Positions 58,069-64,000 of a stretch of DNA of 64,000 nucleotides are shown one piece after another; position 1 is the stretch's first letter, and each line of letters begins with the position of its first letter. Both the position numbers and the translations under genes were made by a program. The DNA lies in NCBI RefSeq assembly GCF_033880585.1, contig NZ_CP137624.1, positions 2,825,501 to 2,889,500 of the forward strand. Direction: 5' to 3'. The notes under the pieces were generated by a model. It was not told the DNA's origin. It did not search any database and was given only the letters and a program-made list of their open reading frames with translations. The DNA comes from Lysinibacillus louembei (GTDB taxonomy: Bacteria; Bacillota; Bacilli; Bacillales_A; Planococcaceae).

Positions 58069-58956
58069 TTATAATTTATAAAATACTTTATTTCGTTCAT
58101 AATAATCGATAATAAAATTTCGCAACATTTCAATTGCAGGTGTAGGCATTTTATTTTTATGCCAAGATAGTCCAATTGGGTATGTATAGGCAGCATCCGC
58201 GATTTGGACATAATGTAAATTGCCCATGCGACAGGCGGAAATGGGAAGAAGTGCAACTGCCTGATTTAATTTGATGACCTCCTTTAGTAGCTGTGTATCC
58301 ACTTCAAAGCGTATTTTTGGTGTGAAGCCAGCTCCCTCGCATAACTTTGTTACATAGTCACTGTATTCCTCATTATTGGCAAGCGTAAGAAATGGTTCGC
58401 TTGCAATTTCATGTAAGGCAACCTTCTCTCGTGCTATTAATGGATGATGTGCTGGCAATGCTAAGACAATATCCTCGTCCATTAATAAATGGCTCTCGAT
58501 TTCAGCGTCCTGAATGGGTGGGCCTGCTATGCCTAAATCAATTTCTCCCTTCCTCAGGCTCATAACGATTTCACGCTTTAAGGCAATCCCTTGCTGCAAA
58601 TGAATGGTCGGGTACGCTGTAATAAAATCACTAATTAAATTCGTTAAAAAGCGTGGATTGGATAGAGTAATTTTGACAGTATTGAACTCCTCTTTTTGTA
58701 TCGTTTGTACTGCTAATTTTGCGTTTTCCAGTTCTAATAAGATGCGATTGACATGTTGCAAAAAGGCTTTGCCGGCTGCATTTAATTGAATATGCCGCCC
58801 ATTGCGCTCAAACAATGAGACACCTAGTTCATTTTCCAAGCGTTTAATCGTCAAACTTAAGGATGGCTGTGCAATATTTAGTTGCTGTGCTGCCTGTGAT
58901 AGATGCTCTGTATGGGCAACTACTTGAAAATATTTTAATTGCAATAGCTCCAACAA
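58069..58956 (-). CDS. LysR family transcriptional regulator
   Basis: The 295-residue protein has the LysR winged helix (LQLKYFQVVAHTEHLSQAAQQLNIAQPSLSLTIKRLE) and a two-lobed effector domain. The start is TTG 58956 with GAGGTG four bases away. It is divergent from the acetoacetate decarboxylase operon and probably controls it, perhaps responding to an acyl or keto compound. Confidence 0.88.
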   Translation of the reverse strand: MLELLQLKYFQVVAHTEHLSQAAQQLNIAQPSLSLTIKRLENELGVSLFERNGRHIQLNAAGKAFLQHVNRILLELENAKLAVQTIQKEEFNTVKITLSNPRFLTNLISDFITAYPTIHLQQGIALKREIVMSLRKGEIDLGIAGPPIQDAEIESHLLMDEDIVLALPAHHPLIAREKVALHEIASEPFLTLANNEEYSDYVTKLCEGAGFTPKIRFEVDTQLLKEVIKLNQAVALLPISACRMGNLHYVQIADAAYTYPIGLSWHKNKMPTPAIEMLRNFIIDYYERNKVFYKL

Positions 58957-58967
58957 TGTTCACCTCT

Positions 58968-58985
58968 TATTTATTTAAATAAATA
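58968..58985. promoter_or_regulatory. Perfect 18-bp palindrome between LysR and adc
   Basis: TATTTATTTAAATAAATA lies in the 104-base divergent region, close to the LysR start. It fits a LysR T-N11-A box. It is also A+T-rich enough to form by chance. Confidence 0.45.
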
Positions 58986-59060
58986 TTATTATAACTTATT
59001 ATGTATTGGATTAAATAGAAGAACAATACTAAAATTAAATTTCAATAGGAGGGGATTGAA

Positions 59061-59801
59061 ATGAAAAAAGAAGATGTCATCAAACAAATTACAACACCTT
59101 TAGATGCAGGAGCATATCCATTACCACCATATCGCTTTTATAATCGCGAATACCTCAATATTGTATATAAAACAGATATGGAAAGCTTGAGAAAAATTGT
59201 ACCAGAGCCACTAGAGGTAACAACACCTTATGTGAAATTTGAAATAATGAAAATGCCTGATGTTTCAGGCTTAGGCTCTTATACAGAATGTGGACAAATC
59301 ATTCCAGTAGAGCTAAATGGCGAGCAGGGCGAATATTTGCACTCGATGTATGTCGATAGCTTTCCAGCAATCGCCTCAGGTCGAGAAATTAGTGGCTATC
59401 CTAAAAAATTGGGTAAGCCGAATTTATATGTTGATTCAGATGTATTGGTAGGAACACTTGATTATGGAACGCTACGTGTGGCAACAGCGACAATGGGCTA
59501 CAAGCATTTCCCAATGTCACAGGCGGAAGCTTTAGCTGAAATTACAAAGCCAACATTTATGCTAAAGAAAATACCAGGCTACAATGGCGCACCGCTTGTT
59601 TGTCAGCTTGTACGCACAGAAATTACAGATGTTGAAATAAAAGGTGCATGGATGGGACCAGCACGCTTGGAGCTATTTGCACATGTTTTAGCACCAATGA
59701 AGGATTTACCTGTTTTAGAAATCGTTTCAGCCTCACATATTGTGACAGAGCTATCGCTCAGTGGGGCTTCCGTCGTATACGATTATTTAGAGGAAGAATA
59801 G
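59061..59801 (+). CDS. adc: Acetoacetate decarboxylase
   Basis: The 246-residue protein decarboxylates acetoacetate to acetone and CO2 through a Schiff base. The catalytic lysine lies in SGYPKKLGKP at residues 115/116, exactly as in the clostridial enzyme. Other conserved regions include PEPLEV, FPAIASGREISGYPKK and APLVCQLVRTEI. AGGAGGGG precedes the ATG. It is followed after 9 bases by the ketopantoate-reductase-like gene. Confidence 0.9.
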   Translation: MKKEDVIKQITTPLDAGAYPLPPYRFYNREYLNIVYKTDMESLRKIVPEPLEVTTPYVKFEIMKMPDVSGLGSYTECGQIIPVELNGEQGEYLHSMYVDSFPAIASGREISGYPKKLGKPNLYVDSDVLVGTLDYGTLRVATATMGYKHFPMSQAEALAEITKPTFMLKKIPGYNGAPLVCQLVRTEITDVEIKGAWMGPARLELFAHVLAPMKDLPVLEIVSASHIVTELSLSGASVVYDYLEEE

Positions 59802-59810
59802 GAGGCTTTT

Positions 59811-60836
59811 ATGATGAGAATTGCAATTTTAGGTGCTGGTTCACTCGGCACAGTAATCGGCGCATATATCGCTGAGGGTGGACAAGATGTTGAATTAATC
59901 GATGTGTATGAGGCACATGTCCAAGCTTTAAATGAAAAAGGCGCCAAAATTATTGGTACAACGGAGATGACAGCGAAAGTAAAAGCGGTCACACCAGAAA
60001 AGATGACAGGCGTGTATGACTTAGTGTTGCTATTAACAAAGCAACTATACAATGATTCTGTTTTAACAAATTTACTACCATTTTTACATGACAGCAGTGT
60101 GGTTTGCTCATTACAAAATGGAATTCCAGAAAGTAAAATAGCAGAAATTGTCGGATGTGAACGCGTGATCGCAGGTGCAGTGGAATTTGGTGCAACCTTT
60201 ACAGAGCCAGGTGTTTCAGAGCTGACAACAGAATACAATCGCTTTAAGCAATATGCCTTCCAAATTGGTGAATTAAACGGTGAAAAAACGGCACGCATTC
60301 AAAAAATTCAGGAAGTATTAGCCCTTGTTGGTGGCACACATATTTCAGAAAACCTTGTCGGCACAAAATGGTCGAAACTTTTAATTAATAACGCATTTAG
60401 CGGGCTTTCTGCAGCGATGAACACAACATATGGCGGCGTATTAGATAATGAAATTAGCGTGCGTAGTGCAGCTCATATTATTGATGAAACAATTAAAGTT
60501 GGTCATGCAAATGGTATCACATTTGCCAAAATGAATGACTTTGACATCGCCTCATTAGAAATAAGAGAGGCAGATGATATCGAACAACATATTAAAACAT
60601 TGCGTGTTATTATTGAGCCAGCCCGTCTGTTAAAAGCAAGCATGCTACAGGATTTAGAAAAAAAACGCAAAACAGAAATTGACTTTATTAACGGTGTTGT
60701 GCCGCAATTAGCGAAAGGCATTGCCACACCGTATAACGATTTAGTTGTAGCAATAGTGAAACAGGCGGAGCAAGAAGGAAGTTTACCCGACTTTGATACA
60801 ACAGTCCTTGCCTTGGCAGAGTTGAACAATAAGTAA
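59811..60836 (+). CDS. Ketopantoate reductase (ApbA/PanE) family protein
   Basis: The 341-residue protein has an N-terminal Rossmann motif GAGSLGTVIG (residues 8-17), LLLTKQ and LQNGIPE, and a C-terminal helical domain with TKWSKLLINNAFSGLSA. It reduces a 2-keto acid or ketolactone with NADPH. Its operon with acetoacetate decarboxylase suggests a role other than pantothenate synthesis. GGAGG lies 5 bases before the ATG ATG. Confidence 0.85.
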   Translation: MMRIAILGAGSLGTVIGAYIAEGGQDVELIDVYEAHVQALNEKGAKIIGTTEMTAKVKAVTPEKMTGVYDLVLLLTKQLYNDSVLTNLLPFLHDSSVVCSLQNGIPESKIAEIVGCERVIAGAVEFGATFTEPGVSELTTEYNRFKQYAFQIGELNGEKTARIQKIQEVLALVGGTHISENLVGTKWSKLLINNAFSGLSAAMNTTYGGVLDNEISVRSAAHIIDETIKVGHANGITFAKMNDFDIASLEIREADDIEQHIKTLRVIIEPARLLKASMLQDLEKKRKTEIDFINGVVPQLAKGIATPYNDLVVAIVKQAEQEGSLPDFDTTVLALAELNNK

Positions 60837-60838
60837 AT

Positions 60839-60879
60839 GAAAATCCCTTTTAAACAGCCGTTTAAAGGGGGTTTTTTTA
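60839..60879 (+). terminator. Terminator after the ketopantoate reductase-like gene
   Basis: AATCCCTTTTAAAC pairs with GTTTAAAGGGGGTT around AGCC and is followed by TTTTT. Confidence 0.85.
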
Positions 60880-60911
60880 GGCTACACTCCACGATAAGGA
60901 GGTAGATTTTT

Positions 60912-61325
60912 TTGTTATTATTAGAAACAGCTCTTGTAGGGCGTGAGGCAAAATATGGCTTATTGCGTAGCCAAATTTGTAAATATGGATTTTCGATTGG
61001 TGGTAACTGGGATTATGACAAAGGAAGCTTTGATGTTGCGTTATGGCGCGAAGGAGGAACGACGATTTATTTGAGAGCTCCTTTCGTTGTAGTAGAAGGA
61101 GAAATGGATTGCTATGACTGCATTATTCGCTTTCAAAAACCATTTATTATTAAGCATATCGTCAATATGGGGTTGGATTACGATGAAAGCTCTTGGCTTG
61201 ATGCAACGGGAGCAAGTCAATTCCAATCCCCAGTTGAAAAGGACGCAGAAATATGTCAAAAAAGCAAATGGATGAACGTAGGGCAGGATGTCATTGAAAA
61301 TCAATTAATCCCGTATATTCACTAA
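60912..61325 (+). CDS. YugN-like protein
   Basis: The 137-residue protein matches the YugN-like family: FSIGGNWDYDKGSFDVALWREGG, IYLRAPFVVVEGEMD, LRFQKPFIIKHIVNMGLD-like sequence. Function is unknown. The start is TTG with AAGGAGG 9 bases upstream. Confidence 0.75.
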   Translation: MLLLETALVGREAKYGLLRSQICKYGFSIGGNWDYDKGSFDVALWREGGTTIYLRAPFVVVEGEMDCYDCIIRFQKPFIIKHIVNMGLDYDESSWLDATGASQFQSPVEKDAEICQKSKWMNVGQDVIENQLIPYIH

Positions 61326-61342
61326 AAATAACAGGATTCGCG

Positions 61343-61378
61343 TCTCCTCCTCACGAATATATAGTCGTAAGGAGGGGA
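61343..61378 (+). promoter_or_regulatory. Hairpin sequestering the esterase ribosome binding site
   Basis: TCTCCTCCTCACGA (61343-61356) pairs with TCGTAAGGAGGGGA (61365-61378), 13 of 14 pairs, around an 8-base loop. The 3' arm contains the only ribosome binding site (GGAGGGG) of the downstream gene. Confidence 0.7.
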
Positions 61379-61382
61379 ACGT

Positions 61383-62270
61383 ATGAGAAGCTGGCAAAGT
61401 TTTTTATTTGAGCAATTTTTAATTTGGCGTAAGACGAAGCAAAAGTTTTTAGATGTGCAAGAAATGGCACTTTTTATCGAGGAAAGAAGACAAGCACCAG
61501 CCTATGAGCTTGATGAAAAATTTCAAGCAAAGCATCATATTACTAAATATCAATACGATGGTATGCTGTACTATGTTTTGAATGAGCATATTGACGCTCA
61601 GAAAAATCTTCTTTATTTTCATGGTGGCGCTTATATTAATGACCCGCTGATGTTTCATTGGCGCTATCTTGTAAAGCTAGCTGAACGCACACAGTTTCGT
61701 ATTATTGTGCCGATTTATCCAAAGTTACCACATTTTACACATGAGGCATTGTATGAAAAACTGCACTCATTTTACGCTATGCTTTGTGAAAAACATAGCG
61801 AGCCCTTTATTTTTATGGGAGATTCAGCTGGTGGAGGGATTGCACTCGCTTTCGCACAGGATGTTATGCTGCAAAATAAGCGACGGGCGGAACAAATCAT
61901 TTTATTTTCCGCATGGCTTGATGTCTCAGGGGAGGACCCGCGTTATGCAGATGTTGAAAAAATTGATCCGATGCTTGGCTTAGCTGGTGCGCAAATGCTT
62001 GGAAAGCTGTGGGCAAACTCTCAAGATATTTCACACCATTTAGTTAGTCCACTGCACGGCCCTTTGCAGGATATTGGACGCATTACATTGTTTGTTGGTA
62101 CAGGAGAAATGCTGATTGTTGATGCTCATATGCTACTTGAAAAAGCAAAGAAGGAAGACGTTGATCTACTCTATTTTGAATATCCAAAAATGAATCACGT
62201 ATTTCCTGTTTTTCCAATTCCAGAGGCTAAAAAAGTATGGAAGCAGCTACTGCCAATTTTACTTAGATAA
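61383..62270 (+). CDS. Alpha/beta hydrolase (HSL-type carboxylesterase family)
   Basis: The 295-residue protein has the HGGAY oxyanion-hole motif, the nucleophile elbow GDSAGGG, and a likely catalytic His near the end (KMNHVFPVF). It is an esterase/lipase type enzyme without signal peptide, so it acts in the cytosol. Its substrate is unknown. The ribosome binding site is enclosed by the preceding hairpin. Confidence 0.82.
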   Translation: MRSWQSFLFEQFLIWRKTKQKFLDVQEMALFIEERRQAPAYELDEKFQAKHHITKYQYDGMLYYVLNEHIDAQKNLLYFHGGAYINDPLMFHWRYLVKLAERTQFRIIVPIYPKLPHFTHEALYEKLHSFYAMLCEKHSEPFIFMGDSAGGGIALAFAQDVMLQNKRRAEQIILFSAWLDVSGEDPRYADVEKIDPMLGLAGAQMLGKLWANSQDISHHLVSPLHGPLQDIGRITLFVGTGEMLIVDAHMLLEKAKKEDVDLLYFEYPKMNHVFPVFPIPEAKKVWKQLLPILLR

Positions 62271-62334
62271 TTATTGTTTAGTTTTTGTATAGGCTTATTA
62301 TGTTATTCTACAAAAGAACGCGCATAAAGTTTCA

Positions 62335-62372
62335 TAAAAAACGAGTCTTCATTCCTGGAGGCTCGTTTTTTG
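62335..62372. terminator. Terminator after the esterase gene
   Basis: AAAAACGAGTCT pairs with AGGCTCGTTTTT and is followed by T residues. Confidence 0.85.
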
Positions 62373-62436
62373 TGTTAGATAACATATAACAACATGCTTG
62401 ATGAACATAAAATACAAAGAAAGTAGGTGATAATAG

Positions 62437-63096
62437 ATGAGTGTAGAAGCGACTATTCGAGATATAGCGGAGCTTTTACCGACAGCACAAACAGCTTGTA
62501 AATTACTATTTCAAGAATGTTATAAGGCAGGAATTCGCAATGTTTTTATTACCGAGACGTACCGCAGTCAAGAGCGCCAAAATTACTTGTATGCACAGGG
62601 ACGTACAAGATCGGGGGCAATTGTCACATGGACGCTTAGTAGCAAGCACAAATCACGTTTAGCATGGGACATCGCTGTTGGACCACCAAACACCTTGTAT
62701 GATGCTTCCATATTAAATAAAGTCGGGGCAATTGCCCGCAAATTAAATATTACATGGGGCGGTGATTGGGCAGGCAGCATTGATAGAGTACATTTTGAAA
62801 TCAATTCAACATGGAAGATGCCGTCTGGCTATAAACTAGAAGGGAATATCGTTGTTCCAACAAGCAGTACTGTACCTGTTCAATTTGATCCAAAGGAGGA
62901 AGTGCCAATGTCACAAATATGGAATCCAGGAAGTCCTGCTATGCAAACAGCAGCAGAAGCCTTTATAGCGCAAGCCGTACAAGAGGGCATCATTCAAGCA
63001 TCACATTTGACAGATTTGCAAAATAAGCAAATGACTACTGACCGTTTGTTAGGCTTGTACATTACGATTGATCAAAGACGAAATGTTACGAAATAA
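62437..63096 (+). CDS. M15 family peptidase (endolysin or VanY-like)
   Basis: The 219-residue protein has the zinc-peptidase signature SKHKSRLAWDIAVG (His71, Asp78) and WGGDWAGSIDRVHFEI (His119). It resembles L-alanyl-D-glutamate peptidase or D,D-carboxypeptidase domains of phage endolysins. The C-terminal ~75 residues have no recognised cell-wall binding repeat. There is no signal peptide, which fits a phage-derived lysin. No other phage genes are seen. Confidence 0.78.
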   Translation: MSVEATIRDIAELLPTAQTACKLLFQECYKAGIRNVFITETYRSQERQNYLYAQGRTRSGAIVTWTLSSKHKSRLAWDIAVGPPNTLYDASILNKVGAIARKLNITWGGDWAGSIDRVHFEINSTWKMPSGYKLEGNIVVPTSSTVPVQFDPKEEVPMSQIWNPGSPAMQTAAEAFIAQAVQEGIIQASHLTDLQNKQMTTDRLLGLYITIDQRRNVTK

Positions 63097-63213
63097 AGTG
63101 ACTCTGAAGCCTGCCATAAAAGCGGGCTTTAAAGCATATATCCCCTTTTTTCTACATAATTAGTAGTAGTATGTCTCCAAATTATGTATAGTAATAGATA
63201 AGGAGGAGAATTT

Positions 63214-63732
63214 ATGAAAAAACTACTACCATTTTTATTCGCATTATCTCTTATTTTAGTAGCCTGTAATCAAAATGTTGAAATCAAGCTACCTGCATCT
63301 TTCCTAGAAGGTCAAGATGTAGATGAGGTAATTGCACAAGCAAAAGAAGAAGGCATTGGCGAAATCAAGCAAAACGATGATGGTTCTTTGACATATACAA
63401 TGTCGAAGGAAAAGCATAAAGAAATGATGAAGGAATTGGAGGACGGAATACTGGAATCAGTTGAAGAAATTAAAAGCACTGATAATTTCCCGTCCATCAA
63501 AGATGTCGCTTATAATAAAGATTATACTGAGTTTACATTAACAGTTGAAAAAGAGAGCTTTGAAGGTAGCTTTGATTCAATTGCTTCATTTGGGCTAGCT
63601 ATCGCTGGCATGTATTATCAAGTGTTTAATGGCGTTGATGCAGACGCATACAAAGTAACGATTCATTATAAAGATGAGGCGAACGGCGAAATTTTCGATA
63701 CAACCGTTTACCCAGATGATTTGAATAATTAA
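63214..63732 (+). CDS. Putative lipoprotein, unknown function
   Basis: The 172-residue protein has a lipoprotein signal ending LILVAC (lipid-modified Cys near residue 18). The mature part has alternating acidic/basic helices and a beta-rich C-terminal half (GSLTYTMSKEKHKEMMKELED, YTEFTLTVEKESFEG). No domain was recognised. AAGGAGGAG lies before the ATG. Confidence 0.7.
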   Translation: MKKLLPFLFALSLILVACNQNVEIKLPASFLEGQDVDEVIAQAKEEGIGEIKQNDDGSLTYTMSKEKHKEMMKELEDGILESVEEIKSTDNFPSIKDVAYNKDYTEFTLTVEKESFEGSFDSIASFGLAIAGMYYQVFNGVDADAYKVTIHYKDEANGEIFDTTVYPDDLNN

Positions 63733-63782
63733 CAAGCAGGTAGCTGTAGGAAATGTATATTTTTATAGCTACCTGCTTTTTT
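63733..63782 (+). terminator. Terminator after the lipoprotein gene
   Basis: AGCAGGTAGCT pairs with ATAGCTACCTGCT and is followed by TTTTTT. Confidence 0.85.
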
Positions 63783-63821
63783 ATGAACATAAATGCTAAA
63801 GCAACGCACAAAATAGAAAAC

Positions 63822-63887
63822 CTACTTTCTTTTTCTTTTCATAGAAGCAGAAATTGCTGCAAAAAGTGCATCATCTCCTAATTTGTC
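63822..63887 (-). pseudogene. Possible C-terminal gene remnant
   Basis: On the minus strand a short frame reads DKLGDDALFAAISASMKRKR and ends at a TAG, but an upstream TAA (63897-63899) stops it and no start codon exists. The basic end looks like the tail of a real protein. It may be a decayed gene fragment. Confidence 0.3.
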
Positions 63888-64000
63888 TAATAGTAGTTAC
63901 GTTTAGAATAGTAAGAAGTTCCGAAATGATATTGTCCAGTTGAAAAGGTTTTATAATATGCCTTTACAGGAATATTCTTGTTGAGGTATATTTATGATAA
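63888..64000. other. Right edge of the window
   Basis: These bases contain a TATAAT at 63952-63957 without a good -35 element. No gene was recognised before the window ends. Confidence 0.4.

Overview
This window looks like chromosome from a low-GC Gram-positive member of the Bacillota, most probably a Lysinibacillus-like Bacillaceae/Planococcaceae species. The evidence is the A+T-rich DNA, strong AGGAGG-type ribosome binding sites with frequent TTG/GTG starts, two T-box leaders, a CcpA-type cre site, S-layer homology (SLH) surface proteins, and several families typical of Bacilli (YfkAB, YqhV, YugN-like, YxcD/DUF2653, DUF1450). No rRNA, tRNA, CRISPR array, insertion sequence or complete prophage was seen. 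Assignments come from reading the sequence; no database search was run.

Region 1 (1-11.3 kb): after the tail of an FAD-linked lactone oxidase comes a complete branched-chain amino acid cluster in the order ilvD, T-box, ilvB, ilvN, ilvC, leuA, leuB, leuC, leuD. A sigma-A promoter with an upstream cre-like site and a possible CodY box precedes ilvD. The T-box lies inside the cluster, so ilvB to leuD can be attenuated by uncharged tRNA while ilvD escapes. A strong terminator closes the cluster, followed by a 21-bp tandem repeat that encodes heptads.

Region 2 (11.3-21 kb): a C39-like peptidase lipoprotein and asparagine synthetase (minus strand), a uridine-kinase-like protein, catalase, a MarR regulator divergent from a YhdH/YhfP-type reductase, a DUF1450 protein followed by a second 21-bp repeat, and a LysR regulator.

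Region 3 (20.8-30.2 kb): an MFS transporter broken by an in-frame amber codon, a PQQ-type sugar dehydrogenase lipoprotein and an SLH/cyclophilin-like fusion form one apparent operon. Then come a PAS-GGDEF-EAL protein with a degenerate GGDEF site, a dynamin-like GTPase, YfkAB with a nucleoside deaminase, and an S1-like small protein.

Region 4 (30.3-40.5 kb, accessory character): a co-directional set of WGR, CbrC-like, DUF1963/YwqG-like and a large unknown protein, then a drug-efflux MFS, a frameshifted coiled-coil gene, a 623-residue beta-helix protein, DUF2785 and an unknown protein. This is the least explained part of the window.

Region 5 (40.6-50 kb): aconitase, an unannotated 26-residue membrane peptide with a strong ribosome binding site, two SLH surface proteins (one with a DUF6612-like domain, one with a 5'-nucleotidase), and a chemotaxis receptor.

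Region 6 (50-64 kb): small conserved Bacilli genes, a T-box-controlled argS, a metallophosphoesterase, YqhV, a GIY-YIG protein, MerR plus a CNNM/CBS transporter-like protein, a LysR regulator divergent from acetoacetate decarboxylase and a ketopantoate-reductase-like gene, a YugN-like protein, an esterase, an M15 peptidase and a lipoprotein. Three genes in the window (yfkAB, the CNNM/CBS gene and the esterase) have hairpins that overlap or separate the ribosome binding site, which suggests translational control.
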